A DNA stretch of 6,643 bases from an uncultured Oscillospiraceae bacterium (GTDB lineage: Bacteria > Bacillota > Clostridia > Oscillospirales > Ruminococcaceae). Position 1 is the first letter of the stretch. Every line of letters begins with the position of its first letter. The position numbers were made by a program, and so were the translations under genes. The notes under the pieces were generated by a model. The model did no database searches and had not been told where the DNA came from. It saw only the letters and a program-made list of their open reading frames with translations. Shown one piece after another: positions 1 through 5,050 of this stretch. The stretch covers positions 1 through 6,643 of the forward strand of contig CAJULF010000094.1 in the NCBI GenBank assembly GCA_910587135.1, given 5' to 3'.

Positions 1-32
1 TCCTTTCGTCAACATTTTCATCACCCTACTTT

Positions 33-60
33 ATTATACCACATTAAATAAAAAAGTCCA
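33..60 (-). promoter_or_regulatory. Candidate promoter for a minus-strand gene beyond the left edge
   Basis: On the minus strand a perfect TATAAT (complement of 33-38) is preceded, after a 16-nt spacer, by TGGACT (complement of 55-60), a 4/6 match to TTGACA. The -35 lies inside the terminator stem that ends the pnp transcript, so the next minus-strand gene would start its own transcript right where pnp transcription stops. The gene itself is outside the window, so the assignment rests on the -10 box alone plus context. Confidence 0.35.
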
Positions 61-78
61 GCCTTTGCCGGACTTTTT
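50..78 (-). terminator. Bidirectional intrinsic terminator downstream of pnp
   Basis: Read on the minus strand, GTCCGGC-aaag-GCTGGAC is followed directly by a run of six T, a classic rho-independent terminator at the end of the rpsO-pnp transcription unit. The single unpaired C/A position on the plus strand becomes a G-U pair on the minus strand, so the minus-strand hairpin is the better one. The plus strand also has T residues after the stem (73-78), so it may stop transcription both ways. It lies about 170 bp beyond the pnp stop codon. Confidence 0.75.
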
Positions 79-128
79 CTACAGACTGAACCGCTTTCCT
101 TATGGAAAGCGATTCAGTCTGTAGAAAA
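75..128 (-). repeat. 25-bp near-perfect palindromic hairpin in the pnp 3' region
   Basis: Arms 75-99 and 104-128 are reverse complements at 24 of 25 positions around a 4-nt loop (TTAT). The only mismatch, C/A on the plus strand, is a G-U pair in minus-strand RNA, so the pnp 3' transcript would carry an uninterrupted 25-bp helix. Both outer arms contain TTTTCTACAGACTGA, the tail motif of the dispersed repeat found elsewhere in the window. Likely roles are a transcript-end barrier to 3' exonucleases, an RNase III substrate, or simply the hairpin half of the repeat. Confidence 0.8.
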
Positions 129-139
129 GCCTATTTGCC

Positions 140-189
140 ACGCAATGTCGGCGCATTAAATTTTAAAAAGTCGTGCGCCGACATTGTGT
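140..189. repeat. Inverted pair of the dispersed 16-bp core repeat
   Basis: Arm 140-155 (ACGCAATGTCGGCGCA) and arm 174-189 (TGCGCCGACATTGTGT) are complementary at 15 of 16 positions, the exception being a G-T wobble, around an 18-nt AT-rich loop. Each arm is one copy of the core TGCGCCGACATTGCGT, which also occurs at 3142-3157 and, with two changes, at 4266-4281. Here the two copies point away from each other: the left one continues on the minus strand through the TTTTCTACAG motif into the hairpin at 75-128, and the right one continues on the plus strand into the hairpin at 203-226. Confidence 0.75.
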
Positions 190-202
190 TTTCTACAGGC
201 TG

Positions 203-226
203 AAGCCGCCTGTTCAAGGGCGGCTT
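203..226. repeat. Hairpin directly after the pnp stop codon
   Basis: AAGCCGCC (203-210) pairs perfectly with GGCGGCTT (219-226) around an 8-nt loop. It lies about 20 nt beyond the pnp stop codon (TGA, complement of 246-248). No T-run follows on either strand, so it is not a convincing terminator by itself. It follows CTACAGGCTG just as the hairpin at 3184-3206 follows CTACAAGCTG, so it is the hairpin end of one dispersed-repeat copy. Confidence 0.6.
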
Positions 227-245
227 GTAAAATTATGAAATTAAA

Positions 246-2372
246 TCATCCGTTCTGAGCGGCTCTCTTTTTTGCCTCGATATCCGCGAGAGCGTCCTTG
301 CGGGAGAGGTTGATTCTGCCCTGCTGGTCGATCTCGATTACCTTAACAATTATCTCGTCGCCGATGGAAACAACGTCCTCCACCTTTTCAACGCGTCTGT
401 TCTCCAGTCTGGAGATATGAACCAAGCCGTCCTTGCCGGGAGCGATCTCGACGAACGCGCCGAAATTCATTATGCGGACAACCTTGCCCTTGTAGATAGC
501 GCCGATCTCGGGCGGATTAACGATAGTGTCAATAACCTGAACACAGGCTCTTGCCTTTTCCATATCCACGCCGCAGATAAATACGTTGCCTTCTTCGTCA
601 ATGTCAATCTTAACATCGAAGTCGGCGCAGAGCTTCTGAATAACTTTTCCGCCTGTTCCGATAACGTCGCGTATCTTATCAACGGGGATTTTGGCGGACA
701 GCATCTTGGGAGCGTACTTGCCGACCTCCTTGCGAGGCTCGGGGATAGCCTTGAGCATTATCTCGTCAAGGATATAGTCGCGTGCCTTGTGAGTGGTTTC
801 AAGCGCGTTTTTGATTATCTCGGGAGTAAGTCCGTCGATTTTCAGATCCATCTGGATAGCCGTGATACCATCGTGAGAACCCGCAACCTTGAAGTCCATA
901 TCGCCGAAGAAATCCTCAACACCCTGGATATCGACCATTGTCATCCAGCGCTCTCCCTCGGTAACAAGACCGCAGGATATGCCCGCTACCGGCTTTTTGA
1001 TGGGAACGCCCGCGTCCATAAGCGCCAGCGTAGAGCCGCACACCGAGCCCTGCGAGGTAGAGCCGTTGGAGGAAAGCACCTCGGAAACCAGCCTTATCGC
1101 ATAGGGGAACTCCTCAACCGAGGGGATAACGGGAACGAGCGCTCTTTCCGCAAGCGCGCCGTGACCTATCTCGCGTCTGCCGGGTCCGCGGCTGGCTTTG
1201 GTCTCGCCAACGGAGTAGGATGGGAAGTTGTAGTGGTGCATATAGCGCTTGCCCTCTTCCTCGTCCAAACCCTCCAGCTTCTGAGAGTCGCTTACGGGAC
1301 CGAGGGTGCATATCGTCATTACCTGTGTCTGACCTCTTGTGAACAGACCCGAACCGTGAACTCTCGGCAGCATTCCAACCTCGGCGGCAAGCGGACGTAT
1401 CTCGTCAAGCTTTCTGCCGTCGACGCGCTTGCCGTCGTCCAGCAGCCAGCGGCGTACAACGAACTTCTGGAGCTTGTACAGGCACTCGTCAATCATAGCA
1501 GTCTGCTCGGGGTATACCTCGTCAAATTTAGCGTGAACATCGTCTACTATTGGCTTCAGGCGCTCCTCACGGATATTCTTGTCGTCTGTGTCAAGCGCGT
1601 ATCTGATTCTGTCAATGCAAAATTCGGATACAGCGTCAAACATATCATGGTCTACCTCTTGGCTCTCAAAAGCAAACTTGGGCTTGCCTATCTGCGCTTG
1701 GATATCCTTAATAAAGGGAATGAGGGACTTTGTGATCTCCTCGTGTCCAGCCATGATAGCCTTGAACATTACATCATCGGAAACCTCGTTCGCTCCCGCT
1801 TCTATCATGACTACCTTATGCTCGGAGGAAGCCACGGTAAGCGTGAGGTCGGTTCTGGAGCGCTGCTCCAGATCGGGCATGAGCACTATTTCACCGTCCA
1901 CCAGACCGACGCTGATACCGCCGATAGGTCCGTTCCACGGGATATCGGAAATGGAAACCGCGATGGAAGCGCCTATCATTCCCAGTATTTCGGGCGAGCA
2001 GTCGGGGTCTACCGCCAGCACCGTCATTGTAATAGCCACGTCGTTGCGCATATCCTTGGGGAACAGCGGACGCATGGGACGGTCAACCACACGGGAGGTC
2101 AGTATAGCCTTCTCCGAGGGTCTTCCCTCTCTCTTAAGGAAGCCGCCGGGTATCTTTCCCACGGAATAAAGCTTCTCCTCATAGTCTACGGAAAGCGGAA
2201 AGAAGTCCACGCCGTCGCGGGGCTTGGCGCTCGCCGTAACGTTTACCATAACAACGGTCTCGCCGTACCTTACCCAGCATGAGCCGTTAGCCAGTCCGCA
2301 GACCTTGCCCGTTTCAACGGTAAGCTCTCTGCCCGCGAATGTTGTTTTGAACACCTTGTAATTTTCAAACAT
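246..2372 (-). CDS. pnp: Polynucleotide phosphorylase (polyribonucleotide nucleotidyltransferase)
   Basis: PNPase degrades RNA 3' to 5' by phosphorolysis, releasing nucleoside diphosphates, and can run in reverse to add 3' tails; it is a cytoplasmic trimer and part of the RNA degradation machinery. The 708-residue product has full family length. First RNase PH domain is about residues 10-145, with the RNA-contacting loop FLKREGRPSE at 78-87; a helical linker at about 240-310; second RNase PH domain about 315-545, with SNGSTS (435-440) for phosphate binding and GDMDFK (490-495), whose D493 and K495, with D487, match the catalytic/metal residues of the E. coli enzyme; a KH domain with the GTGG loop (572-575); and an S1 domain from about 623 to 692 (KGKVVRIMNFGAFVEI). 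The start is fixed by GAAAGGA (complement of 2384-2390), 11 nt upstream of ATG. It lies downstream of rpsO in the same direction with no clear promoter between, so co-transcription is likely. No frameshift or missing motif is seen. Confidence 0.98.
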   Translation of the reverse strand: MFENYKVFKTTFAGRELTVETGKVCGLANGSCWVRYGETVVMVNVTASAKPRDGVDFFPLSVDYEEKLYSVGKIPGGFLKREGRPSEKAILTSRVVDRPMRPLFPKDMRNDVAITMTVLAVDPDCSPEILGMIGASIAVSISDIPWNGPIGGISVGLVDGEIVLMPDLEQRSRTDLTLTVASSEHKVVMIEAGANEVSDDVMFKAIMAGHEEITKSLIPFIKDIQAQIGKPKFAFESQEVDHDMFDAVSEFCIDRIRYALDTDDKNIREERLKPIVDDVHAKFDEVYPEQTAMIDECLYKLQKFVVRRWLLDDGKRVDGRKLDEIRPLAAEVGMLPRVHGSGLFTRGQTQVMTICTLGPVSDSQKLEGLDEEEGKRYMHHYNFPSYSVGETKASRGPGRREIGHGALAERALVPVIPSVEEFPYAIRLVSEVLSSNGSTSQGSVCGSTLALMDAGVPIKKPVAGISCGLVTEGERWMTMVDIQGVEDFFGDMDFKVAGSHDGITAIQMDLKIDGLTPEIIKNALETTHKARDYILDEIMLKAIPEPRKEVGKYAPKMLSAKIPVDKIRDVIGTGGKVIQKLCADFDVKIDIDEEGNVFICGVDMEKARACVQVIDTIVNPPEIGAIYKGKVVRIMNFGAFVEIAPGKDGLVHISRLENRRVEKVEDVVSIGDEIIVKVIEIDQQGRINLSRKDALADIEAKKRAAQNG

Positions 2373-2476
2373 TTGCTTTAAATTCCTTTCTGTTTTAAAA
2401 TGTTGTGTTCAAAGGCACAGAACAGCTCTCAGCAATAAAGTCAGCCGCCGCTTGTCGCGGGAGCTCAGTTTAATGC

Positions 2477-2488
2477 CGCAGCGCTGCG
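2477..2488. other. 12-bp perfect palindrome in the rpsO-pnp spacer
   Basis: CGCAGCGCTGCG is its own reverse complement and could form a 4-bp stem with a 4-nt loop in RNA. It lies in the untranslated stretch before pnp (2373-2570), which also holds TGTTC/GAACA arms (2406-2410 and 2420-2424) close to the pnp ribosome binding site. Any part in processing or control of pnp is inference. Confidence 0.35.
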
Positions 2489-2519
2489 CCCTTGAAATTG
2501 TCTTCTTGGGTAAAACAAG

Positions 2520-2555
2520 CGGGCAGATTATGCAAAATTTGCGCAATGCTGCCCG
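2520..2555 (-). terminator. Hairpin after rpsO: partial terminator or processing site
   Basis: CGGGCAG (2520-2526) pairs with CTGCCCG (2549-2555), and further ATT/AAT and GCAA/TTGC pairs extend the inner part, giving a long stem starting about 16 nt beyond the rpsO stop. On the minus strand it is followed by GCTTGTTTTAC, a weak T-rich tract. It could lower read-through from rpsO into pnp, or be the place where the rpsO-pnp transcript is cut and protected, as happens at this junction in E. coli. The T-run is too poor to call a strong terminator. Confidence 0.5.
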
Positions 2556-2570
2556 ATTATTTCCGAAAAA

Positions 2571-2837
2571 TTACTTACGGATACCCAGCTTTGCAATAAT
2601 TGCGCGGTAGCGTTCGATATCCTTCTTCTGCAGGTAATTGAGAAGGTTTCTTCTGTGTCCGACCATCTTCAGCAGACCGCGTCTGGAGTGGTGATCCTTC
2701 TTGTGAACCTTGATGTGCTCGGTAAGCTCGTTTATCCTCTTGGTGAGGATAGCGATCTGTACCTCGGGAGAACCCGTGTCCTTCTCGTTGAGGCGGTTAG
2801 CCTCGATAACCGCTGTTTTTTCTTCTTTTCTTAACAT
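2571..2837 (-). CDS. rpsO: Small ribosomal subunit protein S15 (uS15)
   Basis: S15 binds the central domain of 16S rRNA early in 30S assembly and contributes to bridges with the 50S subunit. The 88-residue product is of standard family length and carries the hallmark segments GSPEVQI (22-28), an HKKDHHSRRGLL stretch (about 45-56, rRNA-binding), a GHRRNLLNYL segment and the C-terminal LGIRK. The start is set by GAGGTG (complement of 2843-2848), 5 nt before ATG. It is the first gene of the rpsO-pnp unit, an order conserved in many bacteria, with a strong promoter and a leader of about 124 nt in front. S15 represses its own translation in several lineages, so the leader is a likely regulatory site. 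Confidence 0.98.
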   Translation of the reverse strand: MLRKEEKTAVIEANRLNEKDTGSPEVQIAILTKRINELTEHIKVHKKDHHSRRGLLKMVGHRRNLLNYLQKKDIERYRAIIAKLGIRK

Positions 2838-2961
2838 AGTTACACCTCATTAAAATTTATTCCGCGATCAAAGCAGGGGGATATGGTGTTTCTCCTGTCG
2901 GAGCAAAATCCGCGAAGCCTTGAAATCGGTATCGTTACGCGTGTATGCATGACCGCATAAC
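2838..2961 (-). promoter_or_regulatory. rpsO 5' leader, candidate S15 autoregulatory element
   Basis: From the predicted transcription start (about 2961) to the ATG there are about 124 nt. In minus-strand RNA the first bases, GUUAUGCG (complement of 2954-2961), pair with CGCGUAAC (complement of 2934-2941) as an 8-bp stem with one G-U pair and a 12-nt loop. A second hairpin is CUCC-gaca-GGAG (complement of 2892-2903). Just after it, ACACC (complement of 2885-2889) can pair with GGUGU overlapping the Shine-Dalgarno (complement of 2842-2846), which would hide the ribosome binding site. S15 leaders differ in structure between phyla, so a match to a known class cannot be claimed from reading alone. 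Confidence 0.45.
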
Positions 2962-2967
2962 GTTATT

Positions 2968-2996
2968 ATTATATCACAACCCGAAGGATTTGTAAA
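2968..2996 (-). promoter_or_regulatory. rpsO-pnp promoter
   Basis: On the minus strand TTTACA (complement of 2991-2996) and TATAAT (complement of 2968-2973) are separated by exactly 17 nt. This is one base from the -35 consensus with a perfect -10, as expected for a highly expressed ribosomal protein gene. The start of transcription would be near 2961. Confidence 0.85.
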
Positions 2997-3058
2997 TAGG
3001 TTTTTGATTTTTTTGAAAATTTTTATGCTTGGATAAATGTCGGATATCCTGCTGAAAC

Positions 3059-3082
3059 AGCCCGCCTTTACGGCAGGACTGC
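3059..3082. repeat. Short imperfect hairpin at the left end of the dispersed repeat
   Basis: CAGCCCGCC and GGCAGGACTG pair over most of their length around TTTAC; on the minus strand CCTGCC and GGCGGG pair fully if a G-U pair is allowed. It follows CTGAAA as the other repeat hairpins follow CTGA. No T-run follows. It probably belongs to the same repeat unit as 3085-3206. Confidence 0.4.
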
Positions 3083-3084
3083 CC

Positions 3085-3206
3085 AGACTGTATATAAAGG
3101 TTGACCTGAATTGGATTATTTTAAAAAATTTCAAAATTTCATGCGCCGACATTGCGTGGCATATGGGCTTTTTCTACAAGCTGAGTCCCGCTTTTATGGC
3201 GGGACT
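3085..3206 (+). repeat. Dispersed intergenic element, uninterrupted copy
   Basis: The copy reads: a 56-bp left part beginning AGACTGTATATAAAGG and ending CAAAATTTC (3085-3140), the core TGCGCCGACATTGCGT (3142-3157), the motif GGGCTTTTTCTACAAGCTGA ending at 3183, then an 8-bp GC-rich hairpin. The left part is repeated at 3997-4049, the core at 4266-4281 and in both arms of 140-189, and the CTTTTTCTAC motif at 4292-4301. It holds no convincing gene and fills the gap between the rpsO promoter and vanZ. The shared order of parts shows a real family of dispersed elements; its full extent is not known from this window. Confidence 0.7.
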
Positions 3207-3213
3207 GTTTTTT
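3184..3213 (+). terminator. Plus-strand intrinsic terminator facing vanZ
   Basis: AGTCCCGC (3184-3191) pairs perfectly with GCGGGACT (3199-3206) around a 7-nt loop, then G and six T (3208-3213). The T-run is on the plus strand and touches the vanZ stop codon (3212-3214), so it would stop transcription running into vanZ from the left. No plus-strand gene lies to its left; it may serve the repeat element itself. On the minus strand the hairpin lies just beyond the vanZ stop but lacks a T-run, so it would be at best a 3' end barrier for vanZ. Confidence 0.65.
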
Positions 3214-3883
3214 ATTTAGCTGTAGTATTGCATTTCTCCGTAAACCTTGGGAAAAGCCGTTGAATCAGCAGATATAACAGATACCCGATAACCGCGCCCA
3301 ATGTGTTGCAGATAAGGTCGTCTATATCGCCGCCTCTGCCGGTAAAAATCTGAGTAAGCTCTATTACAAAGGCGAATATAAATCCGGCAAGAAATGTCTT
3401 AAAGAAACCGGCACGCTTCCGGACAAACGGAAGCGCCAATCCGAACGGCACAAACAAAGCGACGTTTTCAAGAAGATGTATTGCTTCACCTGCGCTTAGG
3501 ATATATTTGTCCGCGATAAGCCAGACAAACAGCGGCTTAACATTCCAGTCGAAGCTGTAAGGATCGGGTCTTGCTTCCCATTTGCCGTACGCCGCCATTT
3601 TCCAGAATTTCCACCAGAAATCATAGGGCATCAAAACAAAGGTCGAAATAAACGAAAGCCAACACACCGAAAGCAGTCGGATAGTTTCATTAAGGCGGCA
3701 CTGCCTGCGCTTTGCCTTAAAATCTTTTCCGAATTTCCGTTTATGCCATGTTCTGCGTATTAACCAATAAGTCAACGTGATAACAATAACAGCAGGCAAC
3801 ACAAATATGACAGTGTCAAGACTGCCGGTTTCGTATTTGACCCAATCGTAAAATTGCTTAAACAGGTTTTTAATTGTGTTCAT
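3212..3883 (-). CDS. VanZ-like family integral membrane protein
   Basis: The VanZ family is named for the teicoplanin-resistance accessory protein of vanA clusters, but most members, including lone copies like this, have no known function. The 223-residue product has about five or six hydrophobic membrane segments (about 24-42, 69-86, 116-128, 137-153, 161-179, 194-209). Family signatures are ENVALFVPFG (139-148) and, at the end of the next membrane segment, ELTQIFTGRGGDIDDLICNT (175-194) followed by LGAVIGY. A basic loop (43-63) and a Trp/aromatic-rich loop (85-115) lie between membrane segments. ATG 3883 is used because an in-frame stop lies 9 nt upstream; GGAGGA (complement of 3897-3902) is 13 nt away, longer than usual, which may lower translation. 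It stands alone with its own promoter and has no glycopeptide-resistance neighbours, so resistance should not be assumed. Confidence 0.9.
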   Translation of the reverse strand: MNTIKNLFKQFYDWVKYETGSLDTVIFVLPAVIVITLTYWLIRRTWHKRKFGKDFKAKRRQCRLNETIRLLSVCWLSFISTFVLMPYDFWWKFWKMAAYGKWEARPDPYSFDWNVKPLFVWLIADKYILSAGEAIHLLENVALFVPFGLALPFVRKRAGFFKTFLAGFIFAFVIELTQIFTGRGGDIDDLICNTLGAVIGYLLYLLIQRLFPRFTEKCNTTAK

Positions 3884-3953
3884 AAGCGGTTACCGTTCCT
3901 CCGTGCTATAAATTTTCCGCAGCATTATGTGAAAAATGGCCCTGCTACATTTA

Positions 3954-3981
3954 ATTATACAATTTTTCCTTGAAAAGTCAA
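3954..3981 (-). promoter_or_regulatory. vanZ promoter
   Basis: On the minus strand TTGACT (complement of 3976-3981) and TATAAT (complement of 3954-3959) are 16 nt apart: a 5/6 -35 box and a perfect -10. Transcription would begin near 3947, leaving a leader of about 64 nt before the vanZ ATG. The -35 is about 15 bp from the start of the left half of the interrupted dispersed repeat. Confidence 0.8.
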
Positions 3982-4049
3982 TAGCTTTAATAATGCAGTC
4001 TGTATATAAAGGCTGATCTAAAGCTAATATAAAATATTTTCAAAATTTC

Positions 4050-4264
4050 CGCTAATCATACTCCGCTTCACTTCATTCCGTAAGTTCTGCGTAAATTGTA
4101 ACAAATTGCCATAAGGCAAAAACTCCACGTTTCGCAAAACTTGGCATGCTTAGCGGAAACCGCGCGTGTTTGCGAACGCAAATGCGGTTTTACGCAAACT
4201 TCAACGTAATGCTTTAGTCTACCACATTATCGTTGCGTAAAACTCTGTGACTTTTTGAAATTTC
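4050..4264. mobile_element. Putative small insertion inside the dispersed repeat
   Basis: Removing 4050-4264 joins CAAAATTTC to ATGCGTCGGC, exactly the arrangement of the intact copy at 3131-3150. The segment is bounded by AAATTTC at 4043-4049 and 4258-4264, as a 7-bp target duplication would look. No obvious terminal inverted repeats are seen; internally there is an 11-bp inverted repeat GTTTTACGCAA (4187-4197) / TTGCGTAAAAC (4233-4243), a further GCGTAAA near 4088-4095, and the hairpin at 4157-4190. It encodes no recognisable protein. Because AAATTTC-like words recur in this AT-rich repeat, the duplication may be chance; a deletion in the other copy is the alternative. Confidence 0.4.
4157..4190. 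repeat. Bulged two-step hairpin inside the inserted segment
   Basis: AAACCGC (4157-4163) pairs with GCGGTTT (4184-4190), and inside it TTTGCG (4169-4174) pairs with CGCAAA (4177-4182) around a 2-nt loop; five bases bulge on the left and one on the right. No T-run follows on the plus strand. Function unknown. Confidence 0.45.
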
Positions 4265-4362
4265 ATGCGTCGGCATTGCGTTGTTAATAGGCTTTTTCTA
4301 CGGGCTGTTTAATAATGTTTACTTGTCGCTGCACTTTAAAAAGAAAGATTTTTTAAAACCGC

Positions 4363-4391
4363 TTGCAAAAATCCTGCAGATGTAGTATAAT
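4363..4391 (+). promoter_or_regulatory. Promoter of the DUF3788 gene
   Basis: TTGCAA (4363-4368) and a perfect TATAAT (4386-4391) are 17 nt apart, giving a transcript start near 4398 and a leader of about 93 nt before ATG 4491. The right end of the interrupted repeat lies about 55 bp upstream. Confidence 0.8.
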
Positions 4392-4419
4392 ACAAATAAT
4401 AAATTACAGCTTGATAAAC

Positions 4420-4443
4420 CGGGATTTGCCCGACAAATTCCCG
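4420..4443 (+). other. Hairpin in the DUF3788 gene leader
   Basis: CGGGATTTG (4420-4428) pairs with CAAATTCCCG (4434-4443), with one bulged T and a 5-nt loop. It lies about 22 nt after the predicted transcript start and well clear of the ribosome binding site. No T-run follows, so it is not a terminator; it may stabilise the mRNA 5' end. The rest of the leader shows no riboswitch that I recognise. Confidence 0.45.
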
Positions 4444-4490
4444 TTTGTGGGAAAATACAGGAAAGGGATTGTCGAAAGGCGGGTTTGTTT

Positions 4491-4901
4491 ATGTATGAAA
4501 GAATGTTAAATAAGCAGGCTGTTCCAAGCATTAAGGAAATGACAGAATGCTGCGGAGAAAATGCGGAACTGTTCACGCTGCTTAATGAGTGGCTATGCAA
4601 TGAATATACTACGGAACAAAAAGTTGTTTTTCCCTATGGCAATAAATACGGCTGGTGCATTGCCCATACAAAGAAGAAAAAGCTGTTGTGCAATATTTTT
4701 GCGGAAAACAATTCTTTTACAGTTATGATGAGGTTATCAGACAGGCAATACGAATCGGTATATGGAGATTTGCGGGAATATACGCAAAACCAAATAGACA
4801 ACAAATATCCTTGTGGCGACGGCGGCTGGATTCATTATCGAGTTACATGCAAAGAGCATTTCGATGATGTAAAAAAACTGTTAGCTGTCAAATGTTCATA
4901 A
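4491..4901 (+). CDS. DUF3788 family protein
   Basis: This 136-residue soluble protein resembles the DUF3788 family, small proteins common in gut Firmicutes with no established function. The recognised features are the N-terminal RMLNKQAVPSIKEM segment, the central VVFPYGNKYGWCIAH stretch (45-59), the strand-like KLLCNIFAENNSFTVMMRL (64-82) and the C-terminal GDGGWIHYRV (109-118), in the usual order and at full length. There is no signal peptide or membrane segment. ATG 4491 is preferred: AAAGGCGG (4475-4482) lies 8 nt upstream. A TTG two codons earlier (4485) would sit only 2 nt from that site, and ATG 4503 (residue 5) is possible. The ribosome binding site is weak although the promoter is strong. 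It is probably a single-gene unit; 145 bp separate it from the GNAT gene. The family call is from memory of the pattern. Confidence 0.8.
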   Translation: MYERMLNKQAVPSIKEMTECCGENAELFTLLNEWLCNEYTTEQKVVFPYGNKYGWCIAHTKKKKLLCNIFAENNSFTVMMRLSDRQYESVYGDLREYTQNQIDNKYPCGDGGWIHYRVTCKEHFDDVKKLLAVKCS

Positions 4902-4942
4902 TAATTCTATCGGATTGAAAATCGTAATCTGAGGGTGTTATC

Positions 4943-5050
4943 GTGACCCGTTGTGTAAATAACATTGGAATTGATTTTACAGCGTTGTCAATTCTGCTTT
5001 GTTGGGATAAGTTTAATATTAATTTACCGTTAAGGAGTTCCGATCAATGA
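4943..5050 (+). CDS. Possible 35-codon small ORF overlapping the GNAT start
   Basis: A GTG at 4943 preceded by GAGGG (4931-4935, 7 nt away) opens a frame that runs 35 codons and ends at TGA 5048-5050, overlapping the acetyltransferase ATG 5047-5049 as ATGA. That arrangement is typical of translational coupling. The peptide (about MTRCVNNIGIDFTALSILLC for its first twenty residues) has a short hydrophobic middle and no recognised homologue. The acetyltransferase has its own good ribosome binding site, so coupling is not required, and a chance open frame of this length is quite possible. The rest of 4902-5046 shows only weak promoter-like words (for example TTGTCA at 4985). Confidence 0.25.
   Translation: MTRCVNNIGIDFTALSILLCWDKFNINLPLRSSDQ

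Larger units (their letters stand above)
3997..4306 (+). repeat. Dispersed intergenic element, interrupted copy
   Basis: The left part 3997-4049 matches 3085-3140 closely (AGTCTGTATATAAAGG start, CAAAATTTC end, a 3-bp length difference). The right part resumes at about 4265 with ATGCGTCGGCATTGCGT and continues to GGCTTTTTCTACGGGCTG (4290-4307), matching 3141-3182. The two parts are contiguous in the copy at 3085 but separated here by 208 bp plus a second AAATTTC. The GC-rich end hairpin seen in the other copies is missing: the sequence after CTG is TTTAATAATG. Confidence 0.65.

Noticed and set aside
1579..2169. A 196-codon plus-strand frame, serine-rich, inside pnp
   Set aside because: Another frame shadow of pnp with low-complexity composition and no supporting ribosome site.
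417..2282. A 621-codon open frame on the plus strand, antisense to pnp
   Set aside because: It lies wholly within pnp, whose product is complete and well conserved. The antisense frame encodes no recognisable domain, and long antisense frames are common opposite genes of this codon bias.
2868..3152. A 94-codon minus-strand frame across the rpsO promoter and leader
   Set aside because: It runs through a clear promoter, the leader and the dispersed repeat, with no ribosome site and no recognisable product.
3037..3219. A 60-codon plus-strand frame within the repeat before vanZ
   Set aside because: It is made of repeat sequence, including a terminator hairpin and its T-run, and has no ribosome site.
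3212..3883. Glycopeptide resistance locus because of the VanZ-like gene
   Set aside because: No vanA/B ligase, VanX, VanH or two-component genes are nearby; lone VanZ-family genes are common and mostly unrelated to resistance.
4319..4600. A 93-codon minus-strand frame over the DUF3788 gene start
   Set aside because: It overlaps the promoter, leader and first codons of a supported plus-strand gene and lacks its own signals.
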